DNA from: an uncultured Pelagibacteraceae bacterium
GTDB lineage: Bacteria; Pseudomonadota; Alphaproteobacteria; Pelagibacterales; Pelagibacteraceae
Assembly (NCBI GenBank): GCA_902540275.1
Contig: CACBMB010000004.1
Span: 1 to 64,000 of the forward strand
Direction of reading: 5' to 3'
Length of the DNA: 64,000 bases
The notes beneath the pieces were generated by a model. That model worked only from the letters and a program-made list of their open reading frames with translations. It was not told the DNA's origin and made no database searches. Shown piece by piece: positions 42,481 to 51,297 of this stretch (position 1 is the first letter of the stretch; every line of letters begins with the position of its first letter). Position numbers and translations under genes: made by a program.

Positions 42481-42529
42481 TTAAAAGAAAAAGGATACGT
42501 ATCTATTTTTATAGATTTCGTACCCTTTT
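42481..42529 (-). terminator. Rho-independent terminator of cspA
   Basis: On the minus strand, AAAAGGGTACGAAATCTA pairs with TAGATACGTATCCTTTT around a short A-rich loop, giving a long stem with small mismatches. It is followed by a T-rich tract (CCTTTTTCTTTT). It lies just after the cspA stop codon and separates cspA from the his leader region. Confidence 0.75.
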
Positions 42530-42543
42530 ATAATTTTGAAAAA

Positions 42544-42756
42544 TTAATCTAGTTTTTTTAGATTTACTGCTGAAGGGCCTTTTGGACCATCTTCTAATGT
42601 AAATTCCAATTTATCACCTTCATTTAAATATCTCATACCAGCTGCTTTGACTGCTGATGCATGAACAAAGGCATCTTTTTCTTTATCATCCCTTTCGATA
42701 AAACCGTAACCTTTTTTACCGTTAAACCACTTTACTTTACCTTGTATTGTACTCAT
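42544..42756 (-). CDS. cspA: Cold-shock domain protein
   Basis: 70 aa single CSD protein binding single-stranded RNA/DNA. RNP1 is KGYGFIE and RNP2 is DAFVHAS; the start [10 protein letters not shown] is typical. It is monocistronic: an 88-nt leader lies between tRNA-Phe and the ATG, and a strong terminator follows the stop codon. The long leader may carry cold-responsive structure as in other csp mRNAs (inference). Confidence 0.96.
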   Translation of the reverse strand: MSTIQGKVKWFNGKKGYGFIERDDKEKDAFVHASAVKAAGMRYLNEGDKLEFTLEDGPKGPSAVNLKKLD

Positions 42757-42845
42757 CTTATTTCTTAGTCCTTTATGTTGTTTATTATAATCGGAAGTTA
42801 GTTTGTTTTAGATTAATTTCAAGATGTTAATTAGACTTTAAATGG

Positions 42846-42922
42846 TGGTGGGACCGATAAGAATCGAACTTATAGCCTAACGCTTTTCAGGCGTTCGTGC
42901 AGACCACTTACACCACAGTCCC
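42846..42922 (-). tRNA. tRNA-Phe (GAA)
   Basis: 77 nt with encoded CCA and a second CCA directly after it. Acceptor GGGACTG/CGGTCCC, anticodon stem AACGC/GCGTT with loop CTGAAAA (GAA anticodon), and T-arm ATAAG-TTCGATT-CTTAT with a fully canonical T-loop. It lies between infA and cspA, reading the same way. Confidence 0.96.
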
Positions 42923-42929
42923 ATATATT

Positions 42930-43145
42930 TTACCCTCTAAAAATGATCCTTCCTTTTGTTAAATCATAAGGTGTCATTTCAACGGTTACATTATCTCCTT
43001 GCAATACTCTTATTCTATTTTTTCTCAATTTTCCTGCAGTATGTGCAGTTACTGTATGACCATTTTCTAATTTAACTCTAAACATAGCATTAGGTAATAA
43101 ATCTGTTACTTTGCCCTTAAATTCAAGTAAGTCTTGTTTTGACAA
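42930..43145 (-). CDS. infA: Translation initiation factor IF-1
   Basis: 71 aa S1-like OB protein: [43 protein letters not shown] and [11 protein letters not shown]. The start is a TTG, decided by an AGGAG sequence 8 nt upstream, one of the best Shine-Dalgarno sites in the window. It follows hisD by 2 nt and precedes tRNA-Phe. The murA-DUF2948-hisD-infA order resembles other Alphaproteobacteria, with a few intervening genes missing. Confidence 0.95.
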   Translation of the reverse strand: MSKQDLLEFKGKVTDLLPNAMFRVKLENGHTVTAHTAGKLRKNRIRVLQGDNVTVEMTPYDLTKGRIIFRG

Positions 43146-43147
43146 AT

Positions 43148-44431
43148 CTATTTTCTCCTAATTCTTTTTTTTACAGAGAGAGCATGACCAACTAACCCCT
43201 CATAATTTGCTAAAGTTATAACTGATGGTCCAAGACTTTCAATACCCTTTTTTGATAAATTTATATATGAAATTCTTTTATAAAATTCGTTAACACTTAT
43301 ACCACTTGAGTATCTAGCAGTGCTATTAGTTGGGAGAATATGATTTGAGCCAACATTGTAATCAGTCATTGCCATTATTGCATATTTTCCTAAACAAATT
43401 GAACCTGAATTTTTTATTTTTGTTAGATAAGGTTTGTAGTTTTTTATATTTAATTCTAAATGTTCAGGTGCAATTTTGTTTATAATTTCTAAAATTTTCC
43501 TATCAGAATTGGCATATATTAATATCCCATTATTTAACAAACTTTTTTTTGCAACTCTTGCTCTTGGAATTTTTTTTAGTTGTTTTAATATTTCTATTTT
43601 TACTTTTTCAATAATTTTTTTTTCTTTAGATATTAAAATACATTGTGCGAGTTCATCATGTTCTGCTTGACCAATTAAATCACTAGCTATCCACTCTGGG
43701 TTAGATGATTTATCACTTACAATTAATATCTCTGATGGTCCGGCTGTCATACCTTCAATACCTACATCTCCAAAAACTTCTTTCTTTGCTGCTGCAACAT
43801 AAGCATTTCCAGGACCAACTATCTTATCAACTTTTTTAATCTTTTTTGTTCCATATGCTAAAGCTGCAATTGCTGGAGGTCCTCCAATTGAATAAATTTC
43901 ATTAATTTTACATTTTCTTGCTGCATACAAAACTGCAGGATCTTGAATTCCTCTGTATGAAGGGTTTAAAAGCACAATTCTCTGAACTCCAGCAACTAGA
44001 GCTGGAATAGCATTCATCAATAAACTAGATGGATAGGATACCCTTGAGCCAGGAACATAAATTGCAACTGACTGAATTGGTAAATATTTGTAATCAATTT
44101 TATTTTTAAACTTATCTACGTAAGAGATATCTGTAAATTTTTGTAAACTATGAAATTTAAAAATTCTTTTATAAGCTACATCAATTGCATTTTTAACTTT
44201 TTTATCTAATCGTGAAATTGATTTAGAAATTTGTTTTTTTGAAGGTATTATCGTTTTATTTTTATTATATCTTTTTTCATATTTAATTAATGCTGAATCA
44301 CCTTTTTTTTTTACATCTTTGATAATTTTACTTACAGAGACTGTATTTGATTGTATTTTTTTTTTTCTATTTTCCAAAAAAATATTTAAATTATTATCAA
44401 AGTTTTTTTTATTGGAAAATAATGTTTTCAT
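43148..44431 (-). CDS. hisD: Histidinol dehydrogenase
   Basis: 427 aa zinc enzyme for the last two oxidations of histidine synthesis. Seen: [52 protein letters not shown], the ligand-bearing [10 protein letters not shown] and the catalytic APEHLELN. It sits 8 nt after the DUF2948 gene and 2 nt before infA. Confidence 0.96.
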   Translation of the reverse strand: MKTLFSNKKNFDNNLNIFLENRKKKIQSNTVSVSKIIKDVKKKGDSALIKYEKRYNKNKTIIPSKKQISKSISRLDKKVKNAIDVAYKRIFKFHSLQKFTDISYVDKFKNKIDYKYLPIQSVAIYVPGSRVSYPSSLLMNAIPALVAGVQRIVLLNPSYRGIQDPAVLYAARKCKINEIYSIGGPPAIAALAYGTKKIKKVDKIVGPGNAYVAAAKKEVFGDVGIEGMTAGPSEILIVSDKSSNPEWIASDLIGQAEHDELAQCILISKEKKIIEKVKIEILKQLKKIPRARVAKKSLLNNGILIYANSDRKILEIINKIAPEHLELNIKNYKPYLTKIKNSGSICLGKYAIMAMTDYNVGSNHILPTNSTARYSSGISVNEFYKRISYINLSKKGIESLGPSVITLANYEGLVGHALSVKKRIRRK

Positions 44432-44439
44432 ATTTTTAT

Positions 44440-44826
44440 TTAATTTTGATCTTCTAGTCTTACTTCAATCATTTCTGAAGTTAAAATAATATGAGCATTA
44501 TTCTTGAAAATCAAATTAATCTCAAAATTTTCTTTATTTTTAAAATAATCTATTGCCAAAAGTTCCAAAATTAATTGACTATTATTTTGATCAATGTTCT
44601 TAGATTTAACATTATCAATAAAATCAAATTTACATATACTATTAATTTTTTTTTTATCATTTTCATTTTCTACTGCAATGCGTTCAGCAGATAATAAAAA
44701 AATTTTGTTAGATTCGAGAAATTTTATATCTGTAAGTCTAATTTTTGCACCAGCCATACAAGCTGAGATCATTTGCAAACCTTCTTTATCATTTGCAATA
44801 ATTTTTGCTAAATACCTATTGCTCAT
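44440..44826 (-). CDS. DUF2948 family protein
   Basis: 128 aa. The N-terminal half ANDKEGLQMISACMAGAKIRLTDIKFLESNKIFLLSAERI matches the DUF2948 pattern (D-EDL-viSA-lQDA-v...). Function is unknown. The assignment is helped by position: in Alphaproteobacteria a DUF2948 gene lies between murA and hisD, exactly as here. Overlaps the murA stop by 1 nt. Confidence 0.78.
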   Translation of the reverse strand: MSNRYLAKIIANDKEGLQMISACMAGAKIRLTDIKFLESNKIFLLSAERIAVENENDKKKINSICKFDFIDNVKSKNIDQNNSQLILELLAIDYFKNKENFEINLIFKNNAHIILTSEMIEVRLEDQN

Positions 44827-46079
44827 TAATTAAATCTTCTAATTTTCGCACCAACTTTTTTTAATTTTATTTCAATATTTTCATATCCTCTATCTAAATG
44901 ATAGATTCTATTAATTACTGATTTTCCTTTAGCACTTAAAGCGGCTAAAATTAAAGAAACTGATGCTCTTAAGTCAGTGGCCATTAACTCAGCAGCAGCA
45001 AACTTAGTATTTCCTTTAATGAAAGCTCTATTTCCAATAATAGAAATTTTAGCACCCATTCGATTTAATTCTGAGACGTGCATAAATCTATTTTCAAAAA
45101 TATTTTCTTGAATTATAGATTTTTTATTAGCTCTACATAGTAGTACCATTATTTGAGCTTGAAGGTCTGTAGCCAAACCTGGCCAAGGGGCCGTTTTAAT
45201 ATTAACACTTTTAATATTTTTATTTCCAATAATATGTACTTCATTTTTCTTACTACTCACCTTTGAACCCATTTTTCTTAAAATTTTTATTTCTGATTTC
45301 AAAATATTAGGATTAACATTTTTAATTCTTAAATTTCCCTCAGTTACTGCAGCCGCTATCAAATAAGTTCCAGCCTCAATTCTATCAAACATAACTGAAT
45401 AAGTTGCTTCCTTTATTTTATTTACACCAACAATTTTTATTGTTCGTTTTGAAATCCACTTTAAATTACATCCTATTTTTAATAAAAAATTTGTTAAATC
45501 TTTTATCTCTGGTTCAATTGCACAATTTTTCAAAATTGTGGTGCCCTTTGCAAGGCTTGCAGCTATGATTAGATTTTGAGTTGCTCCAACTGATATTTTT
45601 GGAAAACGAATTTTAGCTCCTTTTAAACCTTGTGGAGCTTTCGCAATCACATACCCATCGACTATTTTAATCTTAACACCAAGTTTAGTTAGTGCATTTA
45701 AATGAATATCAATTGGTCTTACTCCAATACTGCAACCTCCCGGGCTTGAAACTTTTGCTTTTCCAAATTTTGCTAGAAGTGGTCCTAAAACTAAAAAACT
45801 TCCACGCATTAACCTGACAATATTATAATTTGCTTCTGTCTTATTTTGATTAGAATTATCTATAATTATTTTTTTTCCAACTTTTTTTACACTTGATCCT
45901 AATGACTCAAGTAAAATCAACATTGTTTTAATATCTTTTACTTGGGGAAGATTAATTAGTTCAATTTTTTTTTTGGACAGAAGAGAAGCGGCTAATATTG
46001 GTAGAGAGGCATTTTTTGAACCAGATATTTTTAATATTCCAGAAAGTTTTTTACCTCCAACAACCTCTAATTTTTGCAT
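44826..46079 (-). CDS. murA: UDP-N-acetylglucosamine 1-carboxyvinyltransferase
   Basis: 417 aa, first committed step of peptidoglycan synthesis. The PEP-reactive Cys is in SSPGGCSIGVRPIDIHL (about residue 115). Other blocks: ISGSKNASLPILAASLL near the start, RMRGS-like LMRGSFLVLGPLLA, PGLATDLQAQ, and DLRASVSLILAALSA. It belongs to the same family as AroA also encoded here. Starts 2 nt after dcd. Confidence 0.96.
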   Translation of the reverse strand: MQKLEVVGGKKLSGILKISGSKNASLPILAASLLSKKKIELINLPQVKDIKTMLILLESLGSSVKKVGKKIIIDNSNQNKTEANYNIVRLMRGSFLVLGPLLAKFGKAKVSSPGGCSIGVRPIDIHLNALTKLGVKIKIVDGYVIAKAPQGLKGAKIRFPKISVGATQNLIIAASLAKGTTILKNCAIEPEIKDLTNFLLKIGCNLKWISKRTIKIVGVNKIKEATYSVMFDRIEAGTYLIAAAVTEGNLRIKNVNPNILKSEIKILRKMGSKVSSKKNEVHIIGNKNIKSVNIKTAPWPGLATDLQAQIMVLLCRANKKSIIQENIFENRFMHVSELNRMGAKISIIGNRAFIKGNTKFAAAELMATDLRASVSLILAALSAKGKSVINRIYHLDRGYENIEIKLKKVGAKIRRFN

Positions 46080-46081
46080 AG

Positions 46082-46639
46082 TTAAACTTTTGGAAGTGTT
46101 GGTTCTGGTCCCTGGTCCATATATTTACCTTTTCTATCTGCATATGTTACCTCTGGTTTTTCATTTCCTTTTAGAAAAACAAACTGAGCAACACCTTCAT
46201 TTGAATAGATCTTTGCTGGTAAAGGAGTGGTATTTGAAAATTCTAGAGTTACATAACCTTCCCAACCTGGTTCTAATGGTGTGACATTTACAATAATTCC
46301 ACATCTAGCATAAGTAGATTTTCCTAAACAAATAACTAATACATCATCAGGTATTTTAAATTTTTCAACTGTCCTAGCGAGAACGAAGGAGTTTGGTGGA
46401 ACAATACATTCATTAGTTTTTTTAGTTAAAAAATTAGTTGGTTTAAAATTTTTAGGGTCTACAATTTCAGAATTTACGTTTGTAAAAATTTTAAATTCAT
46501 CTGAAACTCTTGCATCATATCCAAATGATGAAAGTCCATACGATATGCTACTGCCTCTAATTTGTTTTTCCTCAAAAGGTGAGATCATGTCATTTTCTTT
46601 AGACATTTTTCTGATCCATTTATCTGATAAAACTGACAT
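46082..46639 (-). CDS. dcd: dCTP deaminase
   Basis: 185 aa trimeric dUTPase-fold enzyme supplying dUTP for dTMP synthesis. Conserved: [38 protein letters not shown] and [13 protein letters not shown] with the catalytic Glu, plus AQFVFLKG. It precedes murA by 2 nt and follows a very small basic gene by 2 nt. Confidence 0.95.
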   Translation of the reverse strand: MSVLSDKWIRKMSKENDMISPFEEKQIRGSSISYGLSSFGYDARVSDEFKIFTNVNSEIVDPKNFKPTNFLTKKTNECIVPPNSFVLARTVEKFKIPDDVLVICLGKSTYARCGIIVNVTPLEPGWEGYVTLEFSNTTPLPAKIYSNEGVAQFVFLKGNEKPEVTYADRKGKYMDQGPEPTLPKV

Positions 46640-46641
46640 TG

Positions 46642-46749
46642 TTATTTAGATTTTTTTTTATTTTTTTTTTCAAATAATTTTCGTTTTTTCAAATTATTAC
46701 GTAAAGCCAAAGCCTCTCTATTTTTTCTGGCCTTAATTTTACCATTCAT
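46642..46749 (-). CDS. Very small basic protein (35 aa)
   Basis: Too short for the ORF track. ATG ORF encoding [19 protein letters not shown] and a Lys-rich tail; nearly half the residues are Lys or Arg. It fits precisely between the upstream hypothetical gene (7-nt gap) and dcd (2-nt gap), the tight spacing of real genes in this genome. Its composition suggests RNA or ribosome binding. I do not recognise a named family. Confidence 0.65.
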   Translation of the reverse strand: MNGKIKARKNREALALRNNLKKRKLFEKKNKKKSK

Positions 46750-46756
46750 TTTTTCT

Positions 46757-47047
46757 TTATTCTTTATCAGGGTTTGTAAGAAAATCTAAAGTTATTGGTT
46801 TTGATGCATCCAAAGTTTTTGGTTTATCTTCATCTTTTTTGTTACCCTCTTTGGCCATTCTTTTTGCTTTTCTCTCAGCAAGTTTTTTTTCTCTTTTTGC
46901 TTGTTTTTCCATTAATTTTGCCGATCTTGTGCTCTTATAATCATAATGAATGCCCATCAAATTAATCACTAAACCCTCATATTGAAAATATTCCTCTAAA
47001 AGAAGATTGTCATTTTTATCTAAAATTATTTTTGTATAAATTTTCAT
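46757..47047 (-). CDS. Hypothetical protein with basic coiled helix
   Basis: 96 aa, no family recognised. The N-terminal 45 residues look folded (alternating hydrophobics: IYTKIILDKNDNLLLEEYF, VINLMGIHYDYK). A long charged helix follows, rich in Lys, Glu and Ala (MEKQAKREKKLAERKAKRMAKEG), and then a short acidic tail. It is first in the run to the 35-aa protein, dcd and murA. No signal peptide or membrane segment. Confidence 0.75.
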   Translation of the reverse strand: MKIYTKIILDKNDNLLLEEYFQYEGLVINLMGIHYDYKSTRSAKLMEKQAKREKKLAERKAKRMAKEGNKKDEDKPKTLDASKPITLDFLTNPDKE

Positions 47048-47127
47048 AAAAAAATTTTTTGTAAATCATATATAAACTAATAAAATAATATGGCAATAAT
47101 TAGCAAATATAACTTTTTGGTTGAATT

Positions 47128-47202
47128 GCTCCTATAGTTTTAATGGTAAAACAAGTCCTTGGTAAGGACTAGTTCCCTGGTCAGTACAGGGTGGGAGCAC
47201 CA
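47128..47202 (+). tRNA. tRNA-Thr (GGT) with non-canonical T-loop
   Basis: 75 nt with encoded CCA. All four stems pair fully: acceptor GCTCCTA/TGGGAGC (one G-U), D-stem GTTT/AAAC, anticodon AGTCC/GGACT with loop TTGGTAA, and T-stem CCCTG/CAGGG. The D-loop TAATGGTA keeps G18 G19, but position 14 is T. The T-loop is GTCAGTA: T54 and A58 are both G, as in the tRNA-His of this window. It lies alone between a leftward hypothetical gene and the VTT membrane protein gene. Confidence 0.85.
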
Positions 47203-47205
47203 AAA

Positions 47206-47928
47206 TTATTTTTTGTAAAAATATTTTCTCAGAAAAATTGTTAAAATTACTAAACAGCCAAAAATAATTAAAGGAAAATAAATTTCTTTAGACAAAATAA
47301 TATCTTTAATACTTGGTGCCGCTAAATTATTTTCTATTATCTTTTCAAGGCCTGATCCTATTGAAACTACAAGAAAGATTTGAGGAATAATCCCAATTAA
47401 AGTTGCCCAAAAAAAATTTACAACCCTTACATCAAATATAGTTGGCAAAACACAACTTAATTGCCAAGGTATGCCTCCAATAAACCGATATAATAACAAA
47501 TAATTAAATTCTGATTTTCTAAATTTTATTTCTAGATTTTGAAATTTACTTAGAAATTTTTCTCTAATTAGCTCCTTAAGAAAATAATTTGCAAAAATAT
47601 ACAAAAAAGTTGCTCCAATACTTAATCCTAAAACAATAATAACAGTTCCCAACCATTTTCCTAAAATAAATCCTCCTAATAAAGCAATAGGTGCGCCAAA
47701 ACCTAAAAAGGGGAATACCCATAAAATTACCAAAAATAGGAAAGATAAAGATAAAAAGAATATATTAGTTCTTTTCAAATCTGAAAAATAATTAACATTA
47801 TTTTTAATAAATTCATAAGAAGTTAATTCTTGAAAACTAAATTTTGAAAAAAGATAAAATAAAAATAAACTTATAAAAATTAGATAGAATAAACCTATAA
47901 ATAATTTAATTTTTTTAGATTTTTCCAT
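47206..47928 (-). CDS. TVP38/TMEM64 (VTT domain) membrane protein
   Basis: 240 aa polytopic inner-membrane protein with about six hydrophobic segments. The VTT/DedA-like core is visible: FLGFGAPIALLGGFILGKWLGTVIIVLGLSIGATFLY, the arginine-bearing YRFIGGIPWQLSCVLPTIFDV and FWATLIGIIPQIFLVVSIGSGL. The N-terminus is Lys-rich, then one TM helix; the C-terminus is a TM helix ending RKYFYKK. The family includes lipid scramblase-like proteins; the substrate is unknown here. Convergent to tRNA-Thr with a 3-nt gap. Confidence 0.88.
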   Translation of the reverse strand: MEKSKKIKLFIGLFYLIFISLFLFYLFSKFSFQELTSYEFIKNNVNYFSDLKRTNIFFLSLSFLFLVILWVFPFLGFGAPIALLGGFILGKWLGTVIIVLGLSIGATFLYIFANYFLKELIREKFLSKFQNLEIKFRKSEFNYLLLYRFIGGIPWQLSCVLPTIFDVRVVNFFWATLIGIIPQIFLVVSIGSGLEKIIENNLAAPSIKDIILSKEIYFPLIIFGCLVILTIFLRKYFYKK

Positions 47929-48019
47929 TAATTGTCATAGTAATTATAAATCTTCTATTTGCTATTTATATATTTAATTATTATAAAGAGCGAAATTTTA
48001 TAAATTTTAACCACGTATT

Positions 48020-48160
48020 ATGAAAAGAACTTATCAACCATCCAAAATTAAAAGAGCTAGAAAACATGGTTTTAGGTCTAAAATGAAAACTAAAGGTGGA
48101 AGAAAACTTTTGGCAAGAAGACGGGCAAGAGGAAGAAAGTCATTAACTGTATCTGGTTAA
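48020..48160 (+). CDS. rpmH: 50S ribosomal protein L34
   Basis: 46 aa, absent from the ORF track because of size. Textbook sequence: [19 protein letters not shown], then [24 protein letters not shown]. It begins the conserved rpmH-rnpA-yidD-yidC operon and ends 4 nt before the rnpA ATG. Confidence 0.98.
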   Translation: MKRTYQPSKIKRARKHGFRSKMKTKGGRKLLARRRARGRKSLTVSG

Positions 48161-48164
48161 ATTG

Positions 48165-48506
48165 ATGAGAAGCAAAATAATTGCTCTTTCGAAGAATGAA
48201 GAATTTAAGACTCTTCTCAAAATGAAAAAAATATCCAATAAGTATGTCACAATTTTTTATGGAAATTTAGAAAATAAAAACGATAAAAAATTTAATATTT
48301 CTTTTGTCACAAAAAGAAAAATAGGTAATGCAGTACAGAGAAACAAAATAAAAAGGCGTCTAAAAAATATTATGAATGATGCTATTAAAAAAATATCAAT
48401 AAAACTTCATTATTCATATCTTGTTATTGCTAAGCCAACTATGCTAAAAAAAGAATTTAATAATATAAAAGAAACTCTATTTCAGGAATTTAAAAAAATT
48501 AAATAA
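48165..48506 (+). CDS. rnpA: Ribonuclease P protein component
   Basis: 113 aa from the ATG at 48165 (the track uses a TTG one codon earlier). It binds the RNase P RNA and helps 5' processing of tRNAs. The RNR motif region [25 protein letters not shown] is conserved. Tight spacing after rpmH; overlaps yidD by 1 nt. Confidence 0.95.
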   Translation: MRSKIIALSKNEEFKTLLKMKKISNKYVTIFYGNLENKNDKKFNISFVTKRKIGNAVQRNKIKRRLKNIMNDAIKKISIKLHYSYLVIAKPTMLKKEFNNIKETLFQEFKKIK

Positions 48507-48745
48507 TGAATATTTTTGTCTATCTTTTAATTAAATTAATTAAAATTTATAAATTTTTAATTAGCCCATTATTTGGAAATTCTTGTCGTTATTTTCCAAC
48601 TTGTTCAGAGTACAGTATTGAGTCATTAAGAACATATGGTTTATTCAAAGGTTTATTATTAAGTGCAAAAAGAATTCTATGTTGTCATCCGTGGAGTCGT
48701 GGTGGATTAGATCCAGTTAAAAAAGAAATAAAGGTTAAAAAATAA
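48506..48745 (+). CDS. yidD: Membrane protein insertion efficiency factor YidD
   Basis: 79 aa with an N-terminal amphipathic/membrane segment. Diagnostic sequence: [26 protein letters not shown] and [15 protein letters not shown], with the conserved cysteines. It sits between rnpA and yidC with 1-nt overlaps on both sides. Confidence 0.97.
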   Translation: MNIFVYLLIKLIKIYKFLISPLFGNSCRYFPTCSEYSIESLRTYGLFKGLLLSAKRILCCHPWSRGGLDPVKKEIKVKK

Positions 48746-50424
48746 TGGACTCAAAAAACGTTATAGCTGCAATAGCCTTATCATCAGCTGTAATAGTTTT
48801 ATATTCTTTATTTTTTATACCAGAACAAACTTCTACAAATCAAAATTTAACAAAAAAAGAAAAAATTGAACAAGTTTCTGATACTCCAAGCATTGAAAAA
48901 AAAGAAACTTTAATAGCTATTTCGAGAGATGAAGCGTTAAGTACAAGTGAGAGAATTCAATTTGAAAATGATAATATCATAGGATCAATATCTTTAAAAG
49001 GTGCTTCGATAGATGATTTAACTTTTAAAAAATATAAAGTAAGTCTTGAAAAAGAAGATAGAGTAACTCTATTAGGACCAAGGAATATAAGTGAGGGCTA
49101 TCTAGTAGAAAGTGGTTTTGTAACATCTGATAAAAATATTGATGTACCAAATTCAAAAACGATTTGGTCACTTGAGGGTAATAATAAGCTTACTAACAAA
49201 TCTCCAATCAAACTATCATGGACTAATAATCAAGGTTTAAAATTTGAAAAAAAAATATCTTTAGATGACAAGTATCTTTTTACAGTAAAACAAAAAGTAA
49301 TTAATAAAACAAATAATAAGTATGACTTTTACTCTTATGGCCAAATTATAAGAAATGAAATTCCAGAAATAATTGATTTTCTTATACTTCATGAAGGTCT
49401 AATAGCAACTTTAGATGATGAATTAATAGAAGAGGATTATGATGATATTCAAGAAAATAAATTTACTAAAATAGCTAATAAAGGCTGGTTAGGAATAAGT
49501 GATAAATATTGGATTACATCATTAATTCCTCCCAAAAATACAGAATTTAAAACAACATTTGATTATAAAAACAAATTTAGAGCAAATTTTATTACTACAG
49601 ATCCATTGGAATTAAATGGAAACAGTTCAATTGAGGATGAATTAAAAATCATTGTTGCCGCCAAAAGAGTAGACGTTATTGATGGTTATGCCAAAACACT
49701 TAATATAGAAAAATTTGATTTAGTCATTGATTGGGGTTTCTTATATTTTATCACTAAGCCTCTTTTCTATGGAATTGATTACTTCTTCAATTTATTAGGA
49801 AATTATGGACTAGCAATAATAGCCATAACAATTTGTATTAGATTAGCTTTTTTTCCATTAGCAAATTTTTCATTTAGAAGTATGGCAAAAATGAAAGCAC
49901 TTCAGCCAGAAATGGTTAGACTTAAAGAACTTCATAAAGATGATAAAATGAAATTACAGCAAGCAATGATGTCTCTTTATAAAAAAGAAAAAGTTAATCC
50001 TATGTCTGGATGTTTGCCGATATTAGTACAAATCCCGGTTTTCTTTGCATTATACAAAGTATTGTTTGTAACCATTGAAATGAGACAAATGCCATTTTAT
50101 GGCTGGATACATGATTTGAGTGAGCGTGATCCTACAAGTATATTCAATCTTTTTGGTTTATTACCATATGATGTTCCAAGTTTTTTGATTATTGGAGCAT
50201 GGCCTGTGGCAATGGGTGTTTCGATGTGGGTACAACAAAAATTAAATCCTGCACCAACAGATGCAATGCAAGCAAAAATATTTGCTTTTTTTCCACTTTT
50301 TTTAACTGTAATTCTTGCACCTTTTCCTAGTGGTTTAGTTATTTATTGGACTGTGAATAATATTTTAACTATGGCTCAACAAGTTTTTATAATGAAAAGA
50401 ACGACTGTTAAAACTGTAACATAA
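48745..50424 (+). CDS. yidC: Membrane protein insertase YidC
   Basis: 559 aa. N-terminal membrane anchor (NVIAAIALSSAVIVLYSLFFI), a large beta-rich periplasmic domain (about residues 70-325), then the conserved five-helix insertase core from about residue 340 (GLAIIAITICIRLAFFPLANFSFRSMAKM, with the groove Arg in this stretch). NPMSGCLPILVQIPVFFALYKVL and SGLVIYWTVNNILTMAQQ are typical. Gram-negative type. It works with SecYEG, SecA and the SRP pathway represented here by ffs. argB follows after 27 nt. Confidence 0.97.
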   Translation: MDSKNVIAAIALSSAVIVLYSLFFIPEQTSTNQNLTKKEKIEQVSDTPSIEKKETLIAISRDEALSTSERIQFENDNIIGSISLKGASIDDLTFKKYKVSLEKEDRVTLLGPRNISEGYLVESGFVTSDKNIDVPNSKTIWSLEGNNKLTNKSPIKLSWTNNQGLKFEKKISLDDKYLFTVKQKVINKTNNKYDFYSYGQIIRNEIPEIIDFLILHEGLIATLDDELIEEDYDDIQENKFTKIANKGWLGISDKYWITSLIPPKNTEFKTTFDYKNKFRANFITTDPLELNGNSSIEDELKIIVAAKRVDVIDGYAKTLNIEKFDLVIDWGFLYFITKPLFYGIDYFFNLLGNYGLAIIAITICIRLAFFPLANFSFRSMAKMKALQPEMVRLKELHKDDKMKLQQAMMSLYKKEKVNPMSGCLPILVQIPVFFALYKVLFVTIEMRQMPFYGWIHDLSERDPTSIFNLFGLLPYDVPSFLIIGAWPVAMGVSMWVQQKLNPAPTDAMQAKIFAFFPLFLTVILAPFPSGLVIYWTVNNILTMAQQVFIMKRTTVKTVT

Positions 50425-50451
50425 AGATAAAAATCACACTAATAGAAATTT

Positions 50452-51297
50452 ATGGATTTAGAAAAAATACTTCCTAAAAACGGACCACCAATAGAAGAGG
50501 TTTCTAAATATATTGATAAATACAAAAACGAATTAATAGTTATTAAATATGGGGGTAATGTTTTTATTGATAGAAAAATCTTCGACAATTTTATATCTGA
50601 TATAAGTATATTAAATAAATTGGGTCTTTCTATTGTGGTTGTTCATGGTGGTGGGCCTAGAATAAAAAGAGAATTAGAAAAATCAAACATTCAATCAAAA
50701 TTTATAAGAGGGCTTAGGGTGACTGATAAAAAAATTATAGATATAGTTGAAAATGTTCTAATTGATTTTAATGATGATATTGTAAAATCATTAAAAAAGA
50801 TTGGCTCAAATGCAACCTCAATACACTCAAAAAAAAATAATATTATTGAAGTAATTCCAGAAGCAACAGAACTTGGATACGTTGGTATACCAAATAAAAT
50901 TGATAACAATATTTTGCTTAATGTTATTAAAGAAAATAAAATTCCAATTATTTCACCCTTAGGTTTACAAAAAAATCAAACTTTTAATATTAATGGAGAC
51001 ACTGCTGCTGGAGCAATTGCTAAATCTTTAAAATCCAGAAGATTGCTTTTGATGACTAATGTTGAAGGCGTTTTAGATAAAAAAAAAAAATTAATAGAGG
51101 AAATATCATCATCAGAAATCTTAGAGATGATTAAAAATGAGACTATTACTGGTGGTATGATACCAAAAATAAATACTTGTTTGAATGCAATCAATAATGG
51201 AGTAACTGCAGTTGGAATAATTGACGCTCGACCCAAACACTCTATATTGTTTGAACTATTCACAGATAAAGGTTCTGGAACATTAATAAGAAAATGA
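50452..51297 (+). CDS. argB: Acetylglutamate kinase
   Basis: 281 aa amino-acid-kinase family enzyme, second step of arginine synthesis. Seen: VIKYGGNVF, VVVHGGGPRIKREL, the substrate segment FIRGLRVTD and the C-terminal ETITGGMIPKINTCLNAINNGV. In most Alphaproteobacteria engB lies between yidC and argB; here it is absent. Overlaps the HAD gene by 4 nt (ATGA). Confidence 0.95.
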   Translation: MDLEKILPKNGPPIEEVSKYIDKYKNELIVIKYGGNVFIDRKIFDNFISDISILNKLGLSIVVVHGGGPRIKRELEKSNIQSKFIRGLRVTDKKIIDIVENVLIDFNDDIVKSLKKIGSNATSIHSKKNNIIEVIPEATELGYVGIPNKIDNNILLNVIKENKIPIISPLGLQKNQTFNINGDTAAGAIAKSLKSRRLLLMTNVEGVLDKKKKLIEEISSSEILEMIKNETITGGMIPKINTCLNAINNGVTAVGIIDARPKHSILFELFTDKGSGTLIRK

